40,060 nt of DNA from Deltaproteobacteria bacterium (lineage in GTDB: Bacteria > Myxococcota_A > Polyangia > HGW-17 > SLPX01), in the NCBI GenBank assembly GCA_021162935.1, contig JAGGXR010000061.1:1-40060 (forward strand), given 5' to 3'. Under the pieces are notes generated by a model. The model saw nothing but the letters and a program-made list of their open reading frames with translations. It searched no databases and was not told the DNA's origin. Below are positions 7,219 through 15,915 of this stretch, one piece after another. Position 1 is the stretch's first letter. Each line of letters starts with the position of its first letter. The position numbers were made by a program, and so were the translations under genes.

Positions 7219-8802
7219 ATGAAGCGCACCTTTCTACTGACCATCTTCGCCAGCCTGATTCCGCTGTCTTCAGCCAGCGCCAAGCCCCTGGTGGACTGCC
7301 GACAGCGGGTGTTCCAATCCCCGAACAGTATCCGGTCCCTGATGGGCTGGTCGAAACGATACCAGGCCGCCCTGGAACAGTGGTCCGACCCGAATTCCTA
7401 TCCGGGTCGCCCCTGCAACGAGGCAATTCGACTGCGGGGCTCCGCATATTGTAAGGCCCCAAACGATCCGAACATCGCAGCAGCCCTGCGGCGGAGCCTC
7501 CAGCTCTGCCGGGTCTGGAATCAGCGGGCCACCATCGCCGCCAGGGCCAAGGCCAACCACCAGCCGCCTCCCAGGGGTGCTTACTCTCCTGCACAGATCG
7601 CCAAGCTGCTCCGCGGCGGCATGCGATGGGTGCAAATGGACCTCCATTCGTCCAAGACCGTTCCCAGAGCCTTGGGCAGACTCTTCAAACTGCTGCGCCT
7701 GGCTCCAAACAATGCAAAACTCGTTGGTCTGTTCGACCGACTCTATGCCGCATACTTTGGCGTCACTCCGCAGAAGGCGGACCAACTACGACGCGCCGGC
7801 CTGGCCAATGATCCCCTCGCCCGGTGGTCTAAGGCCAAACTGGCCCAGTTCGCCATCGACGTCCTCCTGGGAAAACCGGCCCACGCGTCACCGAAACGCA
7901 TCGGCGTGTCCTATCTGATGCTCGCGTCTCTGGTGGACAAGGTATACGAACCGGTCATCAAAGCCAATGCCAAGGAGTTCCGCCAGGCAAACTGCGCCGT
8001 CTGGTTGCGACACAAGCGCCGCAACTACTTCGCCGCCGCGGTTGCCAAAGCACTCGGGACCACCTGCCCGCGCAGCTTCCGAACCACGCTGCGCAAGGTT
8101 TTGACCACCGACCCGCTTCGCCTCCGACTCATCGAATTGATCGCAAAGTCGCTTCCAGACAGGCAGCAAGTCGTCTCCCTGGCAGCTCTCACTATCGCCC
8201 AGCAGGCCGGAGCGAAACGGACGCCCATGTGTTGGGCCCTCGCCGATCCGGTCAAGCCGCCCCAGACACCCCAGGTCGCCACCGGTGCGTCCGCCTGCGG
8301 CGTCAATCGGTCCGGCTACCGTTCGGGGCAAGACCGATACGGTCGCCCCCTGCCCTTCGTCATGGCGTACGAAGCCACCCCAATGAACACATGGACCCGA
8401 CTGACCATCATGGAAGCCATGGAGTTCGCCAAGAAGGCCGGCCCACCAGCCAGCGCCTTGATCGGACAGCTCGCCAGGGCCATGCGCAAGGCCAAGGCGT
8501 ACAAGTGCATCGCCTTTACCGTCACCATGGCCAAGACGAAACTGACCCATGGTTGGGGGAAACTCCACCTCTACTCGGTGGGCAGCAACAAGGAAATTTC
8601 CTGCCGCCGGCTCCGTCGCTCTCGTTCCTTCGTCAGGGCCATGCCTGCCAACTGGACCAACTTCTTCGACCAAGTCGTGGGAGGAAAATTCACAGGACGA
8701 TGGCAAACCTACTATCGCAGATACCTGTTGCGCCATCGGATCGTCAGGATGCCTTCCATCAAGAAGCGTCCCGCCCTCATCTTCGTCCGTCGCAAGATCT
8801 GA
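7219..8802 (+). CDS. Secreted protein of unknown function
   Basis: A 527-residue protein that I do not recognise. It starts with a clear Sec signal peptide (MKRTF, hydrophobic LLTIFASLIPLSS, cleavage after ASA-K), so it should be periplasmic or secreted. The ATG at 7219 follows GGAGGA by 6 bases. The mature part is basic, mostly helical in appearance and carries about ten cysteines, several as candidates for disulfides (VDCRQR, RPCNEA, AYCKAP, QLCRVW, ANCAVW, TTCPRS). The C-terminal 130 residues (TRLTIMEAMEFAKKAG onward) may form a separate domain. It has its own promoter candidate and ends in a hairpin facing the lipoprotein gene. Proximity to the T2SS operon makes it a possible secretion substrate, but that is only a guess. 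Confidence 0.65.
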   Translation: MKRTFLLTIFASLIPLSSASAKPLVDCRQRVFQSPNSIRSLMGWSKRYQAALEQWSDPNSYPGRPCNEAIRLRGSAYCKAPNDPNIAAALRRSLQLCRVWNQRATIAARAKANHQPPPRGAYSPAQIAKLLRGGMRWVQMDLHSSKTVPRALGRLFKLLRLAPNNAKLVGLFDRLYAAYFGVTPQKADQLRRAGLANDPLARWSKAKLAQFAIDVLLGKPAHASPKRIGVSYLMLASLVDKVYEPVIKANAKEFRQANCAVWLRHKRRNYFAAAVAKALGTTCPRSFRTTLRKVLTTDPLRLRLIELIAKSLPDRQQVVSLAALTIAQQAGAKRTPMCWALADPVKPPQTPQVATGASACGVNRSGYRSGQDRYGRPLPFVMAYEATPMNTWTRLTIMEAMEFAKKAGPPASALIGQLARAMRKAKAYKCIAFTVTMAKTKLTHGWGKLHLYSVGSNKEISCRRLRRSRSFVRAMPANWTNFFDQVVGGKFTGRWQTYYRRYLLRHRIVRMPSIKKRPALIFVRRKI

Positions 8803-8818
8803 CCGTCCTTCGGGACGG
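8803..8818. terminator. Hairpin between convergent genes
   Basis: CCGTCC-TTCG-GGACGG begins directly after the TGA stop of the secreted-protein gene. It is a perfect 6-bp stem with the very stable TTCG (UUCG) loop, between two convergent genes. There is no T-run, so it may act by slowing polymerase or protecting both 3' ends. Confidence 0.5.
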
Positions 8819-8826
8819 ATCCGGAA

Positions 8827-9276
8827 TCATGGAGCATCAGGCTCGTCGTTGTCGTCAGAATCATCTCCAGTCGATCCGGCCCCCAGATCCGAATCCGAAT
8901 CGGAATCTACATCTTCGTCATCTGAGGTCCTCGTCGCCGGCCTGAGGCTCTTGGGCAGACACGCGATGACAGCAGTCGGAGTCTTGTCCTCGAGATTCAG
9001 AACGCAAGAAACGACCTTGGCGGGAATGGAGCCACTGCGGCAACCAGCCTCAAGATTTCGATGCTTCGCCCCCATCAGGACATTCGGCTTGATGTCCGAG
9101 GCCTTGATCTTGACCGAAACCACGACCTGGTAGGCGGCAAGGACCTCATTGGCGAAGTCCAGACAGCGCACATCCTTTTTGTTGCCTGGCGGTTTGCCCT
9201 TGTGCTTCGAACAGCCTGGGGAAACCGCGAGCATCATGATGAGTCCGACGGTAGTCAAGACGCCTGCCGCCCGCAT
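8827..9276 (-). CDS. Small lipoprotein with an acidic Ser/Asp tail
   Basis: About 149 residues. The N-terminus MRAAGVLTTVGLIMMLAVSPGC is a type II signal peptide with lipobox SPGC, so the protein should be lipid-anchored at Cys22. The middle has KDVRCLDFANEVLAAYQVVVSVKIKASDI and further cysteines, suggesting a small disulfide-bonded fold. The last 35 or so residues are nearly all Ser, Asp, Glu and Gly (DVDSDSDSDLG and GDDSDDNDE), a disordered acidic tail that could bind divalent metal. The start is uncertain: the frame stays open 50 codons upstream, and 9276 was chosen because it gives a normal lipoprotein signal. It sits 248 bp downstream of gspN on the same strand. Function unknown. Confidence 0.6.
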   Translation of the reverse strand: MRAAGVLTTVGLIMMLAVSPGCSKHKGKPPGNKKDVRCLDFANEVLAAYQVVVSVKIKASDIKPNVLMGAKHRNLEAGCRSGSIPAKVVSCVLNLEDKTPTAVIACLPKSLRPATRTSDDEDVDSDSDSDLGAGSTGDDSDDNDEPDAP

Positions 9277-9524
9277 CGTGATTCTGAAACCACGGGTCTC
9301 AGGCCGTCGTGTCACGAATATTCGATTCGCGAATGCCAACCTACCCGATTCTTCCATCTCAGGGTTCGAGGCCAATGAAACCGATTTCCACGACTGCATC
9401 ACGGTGCCTGTCCTCCTTTGTTCCAAATCCCGCCTTCATTCGCGGTCCATCCCTGTTCGACGTGCACCCTCACGGCAGGAAATGCACCGTCTCGCCCAGT
9501 CAGAGGAGCCCGGGGCACCGATGG

Positions 9525-10580
9525 TCAGTGTCGCCTGGGAGGCACCGGCAGGCGATGGAGGTACCGGCCGCCGCCTCGCCGTTTCCTACCGCCGAACCGA
9601 CCACCACCCCGCTCCACGGGGCTCGTCTTGCAGGGCTTGAACCGGGGCTTCTTGAGCCGACCCGTCACGCAGAGGCCGAGCATCCCGTCGGCCCTCCTGC
9701 CGCGTCCCATGGAGGACTCGATGCCGATGGTCTTGGGCTTACGCTTCTTCAGGTCGTCCGAAAACTTGAACTTGAACAGGGCCAAAACCGACGAGAAGGC
9801 AACTGGATCCCGGAGCATGATGGAGCCCAGGACCTGTGCCTCACCATCGGGCGAAAAGGCCTCGAACTGGTCGAAGGTGGCCTTGCCGCGTTTGATGACG
9901 ATGTCACCGCCGAACTTGCCAAGACGCAGTCTGGGCAACGTCACTCCCTGTTCGGCCAGGGGATCGTAATGGCCCGGCCGCTTGGCGAATTTGAATTTGA
10001 CCTTGTGCTTCCCATCTCCGACGGAACACCCATGGCAGGCAAGGGTCATCTTACCTTTCGACTTGCGCATCCCCGCCTTCGGAATGGTCAGCTTTGCCGA
10101 ACCGGAAACGGTGCCGTCCATGGGCAAATCCACCGCGTTATCCAGACCAGGGAGGTGCTCGAATTCGATGGAAGAAAACGCAAACTGGATGAATCGGCCG
10201 CCATCGGCGTCTTCCCGCGTCTTTCCATCGATATGCCCACCCAGGGTCTCCACGGAAAAGTGGATCTCAGGTCTGCCGCTCAACAGGGAAAAGAATCCAA
10301 AGCTCACGGTCGCCTGGTCGATGACCATTTTACTCGGCTTCTCCTTGGGCCGCTCGGGCCGGCTCACCATCACCAGATCTTCGAGGCTCACCCCGATGGG
10401 GAACGCGGCCGACACCGAACCGATCGTCACATCATAGCGGCCTCCCTGGGACAGTTTCTTCGTAATGAGATCCTTGAGGCGCTCGAAGGGAAAGGCCATG
10501 TACGCCGAAACGAACAACACCACGATCGCAAAGACGCTGTAGCCACCATACTTGAGTGCCTTGGTCAGTTTCCTATTCAT
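9525..10580 (-). CDS. gspN: Type II secretion protein GspN (Leptospira/Geobacter type)
   Basis: The last gene of the secretion operon. The 351 residues start with a short cytoplasmic stretch and one membrane helix (about residues 12-30, YGGYSVFAIVVLFVSAYMAF), followed by a periplasmic region with FPFERLKDLITKKLS, VTIGSVSAAFPIGVSLEDL and the recurring G-x-x-x-G beta pattern of AsmA-like proteins. This matches the GspN family found at the end of T2SS operons in Leptospira and deltaproteobacteria (TIGR04411, from memory), whose exact role in the machine is unclear. The C-terminus from about residue 315 is Arg/Gly-rich and probably disordered. The start at 10580 follows AGGAA by 4 bases. It lies 41 bp behind gspM. 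Confidence 0.75.
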   Translation of the reverse strand: MNRKLTKALKYGGYSVFAIVVLFVSAYMAFPFERLKDLITKKLSQGGRYDVTIGSVSAAFPIGVSLEDLVMVSRPERPKEKPSKMVIDQATVSFGFFSLLSGRPEIHFSVETLGGHIDGKTREDADGGRFIQFAFSSIEFEHLPGLDNAVDLPMDGTVSGSAKLTIPKAGMRKSKGKMTLACHGCSVGDGKHKVKFKFAKRPGHYDPLAEQGVTLPRLRLGKFGGDIVIKRGKATFDQFEAFSPDGEAQVLGSIMLRDPVAFSSVLALFKFKFSDDLKKRKPKTIGIESSMGRGRRADGMLGLCVTGRLKKPRFKPCKTSPVERGGGRFGGRKRRGGGRYLHRLPVPPRRH

Positions 10581-10621
10581 CCGTTCCTGCTCCCGTGTTG
10601 CACAAGCTGAAGGCCGCTGGC

Positions 10622-11269
10622 CTAGGGACCGCTCCTGCTGGGTTTCCTGCTCGAAGTCCGATGCCGCTTCTTCGACTTCTTCTTATCCTCGTTCTTGCCC
10701 GATGCCTTTTCATAGGTGGAAATCACCAAATCCACGTCGAGTTGGTCCGACTGCCCGGTCCGGGGCACGATGCTCAACTGCGTGGTCATGACCAGACCAC
10801 GGCCGCCCTCGATCCGGTCCAGGAACCGGGAGAGGCTGTCCAAATCCACACCGAGCAGCTTGAGACGAATGGACCGCTCCTGGTACTTCTTCTTCTTGTC
10901 CAGAAAACGCGGCTTGAGACTCTTGTACTCCTTGACGTCAATATTGACCTTCTTGGCGATTCCGTCGATGTAGCCCTGAAGCAGCGGCACACTGCTCGAC
11001 TCGATCCGGGCATCCGCCCGAGCCTCGGCCATGCGCGCCTGCCGCAACTTGTCTCCTTTCTGAATCAGGATAGTCAGCGCCCGTCGCATGTTTTCCACGC
11101 GTTGTGCCCGCTCGTCCAACGAATCCGAGATGACGTACCAAAGGATCACGAACACGAGGAACAGGACCGCGCCGGCGACCCCGACGATCATGGTCCGCTC
11201 CCTCTTGCTCATGGACGAAAACGACGACGCCATGAGTCCCATTCGCTCTTTCAACGACACTGCCGCCAT
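10622..11269 (-). CDS. gspM: Type II secretion inner-membrane protein GspM
   Basis: A 215-residue bitopic membrane protein. A cytoplasmic N-terminus ends in SSMSKRERTMIVGVAG, followed by one membrane helix (about 27-48, VAGAVLFLVFVILWYVI), a coiled-coil-like segment (ERAQRVENMRRALTILIQKGDKLRQARMAEARA) and a small ferredoxin-like periplasmic domain. That is the standard GspM plan; GspM binds GspL and steadies the inner-membrane platform. The C-terminal 25 residues are very basic (KKKSKKRHRTSSRKPSR) and likely unstructured. I chose the ATG at 11269, which follows GGAGG by 5 bases; the in-frame GTG at 11275 overlaps that site. Position between gspL and gspN supports the call. Confidence 0.8.
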   Translation of the reverse strand: MAAVSLKERMGLMASSFSSMSKRERTMIVGVAGAVLFLVFVILWYVISDSLDERAQRVENMRRALTILIQKGDKLRQARMAEARADARIESSSVPLLQGYIDGIAKKVNIDVKEYKSLKPRFLDKKKKYQERSIRLKLLGVDLDSLSRFLDRIEGGRGLVMTTQLSIVPRTGQSDQLDVDLVISTYEKASGKNEDKKKSKKRHRTSSRKPSRSGP

Positions 11270-11330
11270 TCGCACCTCCAGTCGCGTTGCACGGTGGCTC
11301 GCCTACCTGCCCTGCCGCTCGGCAGGATGC

Positions 11331-12899
11331 CTACATGCAACTCGATGAAATCGTAATCGTGAACGAACTCTTCTTCTCGTCACCCACTCCGACCTCAGTG
11401 GTCTTGCTCGGCTCCACCTTGTCGAAGCACTTGATCTTGCGGAGAGCCGTTGCAAACAACTCCACATCAGAGGCCGAGCCCACGGTTCCCTTGATCACGA
11501 TCTTGCGCGCCTTGAGGTTCATCCGACTCACGTCCAGCGTTACCTTGTTGCGCGGGGGCGTCTGCCTGGAAATCTCGCTCAGGACGGCAAAGGCACTCGA
11601 TCGTGGGATGGGTATTTCCGAGCGACGCTTCGCCCTCTGCAACTGCCGGATCTTTCTCAAGACGCGGCCAGGGTCGGTCATCGGCTTGTCCAGAACCTGC
11701 TCGGTCTGGGTTCGGAGGTGGGTCGCCAGTAGGTTCTCCTCCTTCTTCAGCAACGCCAATCTGGCCCAACCGTTGGCAACCAAAAGGCCAAGGGCCACGA
11801 CCGCTGCCGTGGCGAACACCAGCCCCTTTTCTCGAACGAGGGAATGGCTCGATGCAGACGCCAAGGGCCCGTTGCGAAGATTGAGCGCATCGTGGCGGTG
11901 TTCGGCCGCCAGATGGCACAGGCCAACGGCGAGGGCCATCTGTGGACCGCCACCACCCAGCATCTCCATGTTGGGCCGCACCACCTGCGAAAGCTCGACT
12001 CCGAAGAGTTCCGCCACGTGATGGGGCAGCCCCTGCAACGTGCTTCCGGATCCGCACAGAACCACCCGATCCAGGTTCTGGCCGAATTCCGAGCGCACGG
12101 CCGACAGGGTCTGACGCACCCCAAGGTTCCACAACTTCAAGGCATCGAGGATTGCCCCGGCAACTTCTCCTCTGGGACCATCAAGGTCCTGCCCAGGCAG
12201 CGGCACCATGCCGTCGACCTGCTTGGTCCGCTCTGCGTCCTCTATGGAAATGCGCAGTCGTGAGGCAATCGCCTCCGTCACATGGCCGCTGCCACGAGAC
12301 AGCGTCCTGATGAACATGGGCCTGCCTCCCGACAGAATGGTCAGGTTCGTGGACCTGTGCCCCACATCCAACACGGCAACGGCCCCCGTCTCCCCCTCAT
12401 CAGAGCCGCCACCGCCCAAGAATCCGTAGGCCAATGGTTCGACGGTCAACGGATCGGGGTCCAGGCCGACTCCACGCAACCAATCAACCACGGCCTTGGC
12501 CCGACCAATCTCGGCGGCCACCACCACCACACGGGCCGACGGCTGACCGTCCTCGTTCGAGCGCTCCAGGATCACGTGGTCGAAAACGACCTCATCCAAT
12601 TCGTACGGAATCTGTCCTTCCATCTCATAGCCCACGATGGGGGCGATTTTTCTTGGATCCATAAAGGGAAAAGACAGGTAACGGACCATGGCTGCCTCGC
12701 CACCGAGCGCCGCAACCACGGTATCGGCCTTCCATCTCCCAGATGCCAGTTCCTGACCTAAAATCTGCTGCCCATCACCGCCATCGGGCACTGGAAGCTC
12801 CGCCACCGATACGATCTTCGTACGGCGCAGGCTGGTCTCCATCAGAGCCAGCTTCACGGAATAGGAACCAACGTCTACTCCCAAAATCCTATGAGCCAT
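11331..12899 (-). CDS. gspL: Type II secretion protein GspL (PilM-like actin fold plus PilN-like tail)
   Basis: The 522-residue protein joins two parts. Residues 1 to about 345 are a cytoplasmic actin-like ATPase fold of the PilM/GspL type: ILGVDVGSYSVKLALME (phosphate loop), YLSFPFMDPRKIAPIVGYEMEGQIPYEL, VAVLDVGHRSTNLTIL and VVLCGSGSTLQGLPHHV. A membrane helix follows (about 361-380, GLVFATAAVVALGLLVANGW), then a coiled coil and a small periplasmic domain (KIVIKGTVGSASDVELFATALRKI). GspL links the ATPase GspE to the platform. The strong PilM likeness is common in this lineage. The ATG at 12899 follows GGTGGAG; the frame is open 11 codons further up. It starts 54 bp after gspK ends. Confidence 0.88.
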   Translation of the reverse strand: MAHRILGVDVGSYSVKLALMETSLRRTKIVSVAELPVPDGGDGQQILGQELASGRWKADTVVAALGGEAAMVRYLSFPFMDPRKIAPIVGYEMEGQIPYELDEVVFDHVILERSNEDGQPSARVVVVAAEIGRAKAVVDWLRGVGLDPDPLTVEPLAYGFLGGGGSDEGETGAVAVLDVGHRSTNLTILSGGRPMFIRTLSRGSGHVTEAIASRLRISIEDAERTKQVDGMVPLPGQDLDGPRGEVAGAILDALKLWNLGVRQTLSAVRSEFGQNLDRVVLCGSGSTLQGLPHHVAELFGVELSQVVRPNMEMLGGGGPQMALAVGLCHLAAEHRHDALNLRNGPLASASSHSLVREKGLVFATAAVVALGLLVANGWARLALLKKEENLLATHLRTQTEQVLDKPMTDPGRVLRKIRQLQRAKRRSEIPIPRSSAFAVLSEISRQTPPRNKVTLDVSRMNLKARKIVIKGTVGSASDVELFATALRKIKCFDKVEPSKTTEVGVGDEKKSSFTITISSSCM

Positions 12900-12953
12900 C
12901 GTCTGCTCCACCAGGGACGAGCCCTGCTCCATCGGGGTCGAACAAACCCACGA

Positions 12954-14297
12954 TCAACGTTCTTTCCAATACACGAACGCGCCGAGCTTTCCGGTGCTCG
13001 GCGAACGAAATTGCTGATCCCACACGGCCGTAATGGTCTTGGTGACCCGTCCCGACTGGCCCACGGCCACGATCTTGTAATAGCGTCTCGGCCCCATGTA
13101 GACCGCTTTGCTCACCTTCGCCGGATCCAATTCGATTCCTTCGAGCGTCCCGACGACCGTGTCCTGATTCCCACTGTCCGGCTGAGGCTGGGACATGGAA
13201 CCTCCCATGAGGCCCGACATCAACTGGCCGATGGGCAGTGGATTCTTAGCCGCAGACACGAACGCATTGAGGTTGTTACAGCCGGTCATCTTCACCTGCT
13301 GCAGCACGGTTTGACTGAGCGCCCTGAGGGCAATGGGATTGAGAAACACAGGATCTCCCGGATTCGCAGCCGTCTGGTACAAAAGTGCCGCCACGAGGAT
13401 CCAGTTGTCGTCGGGAATGGCACAAAGATTCGGAATGCATTGACCGTAGACCGTCAGACTCGGACCAAAGTTTGCCCAGAAATCGTCGGTCACGCCCCGA
13501 ACGAGCCTCAGTTCCTCGACCGAATCCACGATGTTGTTCTTCGCCTCATATCGGTCGTCGAGGGATTGGTACCCGTAGTCCTCCGCAGCAGACGACTGAC
13601 CGAACATGACGTGGTCCGTGTCCACATAGTCAATCAGGGCACGCATCACCGTATCCCGGTCGTTGTAGTTTCCCTGTGCGTCCTGCTCTTCGAACAAGAA
13701 GTCGTAGCGACGGTCAGCAAACAGGGCGCGCAACGAGGCCACGAGTTGGACCACCTGTGGATCCTGGTCGGAGTGCACGTAGGCGCAGTTGATGTTGATC
13801 TTGCCGTCCTCCGCTTCCGGTTTACCGGCCAGGAAGGCATGTCCGTATCCCTTTTTGAAATCCAGGCCCTGGATATCCTTCGGGTCCACGCCGATCATGC
13901 CAGAAAGCAACTCGGACCCTTGACCAAAGAAAATGGGCACCAGGATGTCCATGTAGTCGGTCAACTGCAGGTCCCCCAAAAAGGTCCGATTCCGGTCGAT
14001 GACCTTGTCCTGCACCTTGAACAGGAGCCGACTCAGATTGACCACGGACCGGGCGAGGTACTCGGCCTTCAACTCGTCTGCCATGTTCTTGGCAGAGGCA
14101 TAGTTGATCTCGGCCTTGTACACGAACTGCTGCGTCGTAATCGTGATGAGAGCCAAGGTAACGAGCACCATGACGAGGGCCACGCCCGCCTGGTTGCGTC
14201 CCTTGCCCTTGAGGCTCATGGGTGTGGTTACGTAGCGCCGGACCCGCCGGATCCAAACGACCCGGGATGCGTCGATTTGTGATGAAGGACGCCGCAT
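12954..14297 (-). CDS. gspK: Type II secretion minor pseudopilin GspK
   Basis: A 447-residue minor pseudopilin thought to cap the pseudopilus tip with GspI and GspJ. After a basic leader, GRNQAG/VALVMVLVTLALITITTQ is the prepilin peptidase site and hydrophobic helix. As usual for GspK the residue after cleavage is not phenylalanine. The large C-terminal head includes DGKININCAYV (the family's G-K-[IL]-N-[IL]-N motif), IDYVDTDHV and VDSVEELRLVRGVT. The long size is normal for GspK. ATG 14297 overlaps the gspJ stop (TGATG); an in-frame GTG sits at 14300, and AGGAGG at 14307-14312 serves either. A start at 14219 would shorten the leader but has no ribosome-binding site. Confidence 0.9.
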   Translation of the reverse strand: MRRPSSQIDASRVVWIRRVRRYVTTPMSLKGKGRNQAGVALVMVLVTLALITITTQQFVYKAEINYASAKNMADELKAEYLARSVVNLSRLLFKVQDKVIDRNRTFLGDLQLTDYMDILVPIFFGQGSELLSGMIGVDPKDIQGLDFKKGYGHAFLAGKPEAEDGKININCAYVHSDQDPQVVQLVASLRALFADRRYDFLFEEQDAQGNYNDRDTVMRALIDYVDTDHVMFGQSSAAEDYGYQSLDDRYEAKNNIVDSVEELRLVRGVTDDFWANFGPSLTVYGQCIPNLCAIPDDNWILVAALLYQTAANPGDPVFLNPIALRALSQTVLQQVKMTGCNNLNAFVSAAKNPLPIGQLMSGLMGGSMSQPQPDSGNQDTVVGTLEGIELDPAKVSKAVYMGPRRYYKIVAVGQSGRVTKTITAVWDQQFRSPSTGKLGAFVYWKER

Positions 14298-15124
14298 CAC
14301 TTGACGCCTCCTGTCGAGGGGAAGCGACTGCTTCCAAATCCTGATGCCCCCCGACTGAACGGATTGCGCGATCGGGTCTTTCGACCGCCGCTGCCAGGCT
14401 GGTAGTAGCTGCCTTTTCCAGCCGGCGACAGGTTGAGCGCATCGGTCAACTCGATCCGCGCCTCGGTCACCAGGGTCAGGTCCTTGCCCGACTCATCTTG
14501 CACCGTCAGGTAAATACGCACCCTGGGAGGCAGACGATTGGGTTGGCCGTCCAGAGAGGTGGTGTCCCATTCCTCGGTCCAGTCATCCTTGACTGGATCG
14601 TAGAACTCGAAGTGGACGCCCTCCACGTCCGGAATCATGATATAGGATTCTCCGGTGAGGTCCTCGAAGGGCACGTCGCCGAGCCGCCTCGTCTCGCGCC
14701 GCATGAGGTCCGTCTTCCTCGGTTCGTCTGGGTCCGGCGCCAAGTAATAAAAGATGGCGGACTCATCCGACTCGTGGGCATCGGCCACGATGCGGCGATG
14801 GGCGAACGCAGTGAATCGCAGGCTGTCTCCATCGAGACTCCTCTTGGAAACAAAGTAGGTCCTCCGATTCACCGCAGCCATGTTTTCGTCCATGGATACG
14901 AATGCCATGGACAACTCCCGACACATCCTGGCCATTCCGATGCGGAGCACGTGCCAGCGATCCTGCGAGCGGGAGACCTTCACCTGCGTGTCCAGTGTCT
15001 CCTTGAAGGCACCGTACAAAATGGCGGACATCATTCCCAGAATCGACACGGAAATGAGCACCTCGAGGAGACTGAAGCCTGCCTCGACATCGCGACTCTT
15101 GGGGATGTGCAACCGGTCGCCCAT
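14297..15124 (-). CDS. gspJ: Type II secretion minor pseudopilin GspJ
   Basis: A 275-residue minor pseudopilin of the tip complex. The prepilin signal is SRDVEAG/FSLLEVLISVSILGMMSAILYGAF, with the invariant Gly(-1), Phe(+1) and Glu(+5). The head shows RMCRELSMAFVSM, FTAFAHRRIV, IPDVEGVHFEFYDPVKDDWTEEW, LPPRVRIYLTVQDE and TEARIELTDAL, typical GspJ order. The start ATG (15124) shares one base with the gspI stop (TGATG), so translation is probably coupled. The frame stays open far upstream, but those codons overlap gspI and lack the pilin motif. The C-terminus is Gly/Ser/Arg-rich. Confidence 0.9.
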   Translation of the reverse strand: MGDRLHIPKSRDVEAGFSLLEVLISVSILGMMSAILYGAFKETLDTQVKVSRSQDRWHVLRIGMARMCRELSMAFVSMDENMAAVNRRTYFVSKRSLDGDSLRFTAFAHRRIVADAHESDESAIFYYLAPDPDEPRKTDLMRRETRRLGDVPFEDLTGESYIMIPDVEGVHFEFYDPVKDDWTEEWDTTSLDGQPNRLPPRVRIYLTVQDESGKDLTLVTEARIELTDALNLSPAGKGSYYQPGSGGRKTRSRNPFSRGASGFGSSRFPSTGGVK

Positions 15125-15915
15125 CACTTTTTCCCCTTGCTCGACGCGCCGGACCCGCTTCCCGCCGACTTGCCGAATGAACCCATGCCTCCCGCTCCAC
15201 CCATGCTGCCTGGCGTCATGAGCGATTGGTCGAGCACGGCCGGATTCGTGACGTATAGGACCACGGTCAGTTCTCGGTCGTGCCCCGACTCGGGCCAACT
15301 CACGGTCAGGATAATCCGACGGATGGCCTGCTCGATCACCTTTTGGATGATGCCGAACTGACTCGCCAAGAGCATGCCGGCCATGCTCCCCATGCCGCCC
15401 GACATGCCGCTGAGGCCACCTTTGCCGCCGAGCATGCCCCCCATGAGTCCTCCCATGCCGCCCAACATGTCCATGAGTCCACCGCCAGGAGAGGATCCTT
15501 CGGGCTTCTTCTCGTCGTCTTCATCCTTGGACCCGTCCTGTTGCTGGCCACCCATGATCTTCTGCATGTCCAGGTTCTCGGGGAGTTCGATCTTTTCGAT
15601 GGTGTAGCACCAGTGAAACCGGCCCATGTCGCCATAGTCGTCATCACCGAAGTCGCCGCATTCTTCCTCCTCGAATTCAGAAAATCCGTCGTGGCGCATA
15701 TCAAATTCGATCTCGCTCATCTTGGCACGGGCCAGCATGGCGGCCACGGACATCATCTTCGCCCGCGACGTGTCCTGGGTCGCGCCCATGTCCGCCTCGG
15801 CCACCACCACGAGGGCCATGACCAGAATAGCGAGAGCGATCATCACCTCCAACAGGGTGAAACCACTCTGCGTGCTGGGTGGTAATACCTTGCTCTGGCG
15901 GCAGGAGTCCCTCAT
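15124..15915 (-). CDS. gspI: Type II secretion minor pseudopilin GspI with a Gly/Met-rich insert
   Basis: The N-terminus STQSG/FTLLEVMIALAILVMALVVVAE is a textbook prepilin site (cleavage after Gly18), and the first half, with MLARAKMSEIEFDMR, fits GspI. At 263 residues it is about twice the usual GspI length of 120-130. The extra length is an acidic stretch (EEEECGDFGDDD, 82-93), a segment from about 120 to 188 that is charged at first and then nearly all Gly, Met, Ser and Leu, and a Gly/Ser/Lys-rich tail. The canonical C-terminal strands reappear after the insert (IRRIILTVSWPESGHDRELTVVLYVTNP). The ATG overlaps the gspH stop (ATGA). It should form the tip complex with GspJ and GspK; the role of the insert is unknown. 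Confidence 0.85.
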   Translation of the reverse strand: MRDSCRQSKVLPPSTQSGFTLLEVMIALAILVMALVVVAEADMGATQDTSRAKMMSVAAMLARAKMSEIEFDMRHDGFSEFEEEECGDFGDDDYGDMGRFHWCYTIEKIELPENLDMQKIMGGQQQDGSKDEDDEKKPEGSSPGGGLMDMLGGMGGLMGGMLGGKGGLSGMSGGMGSMAGMLLASQFGIIQKVIEQAIRRIILTVSWPESGHDRELTVVLYVTNPAVLDQSLMTPGSMGGAGGMGSFGKSAGSGSGASSKGKK

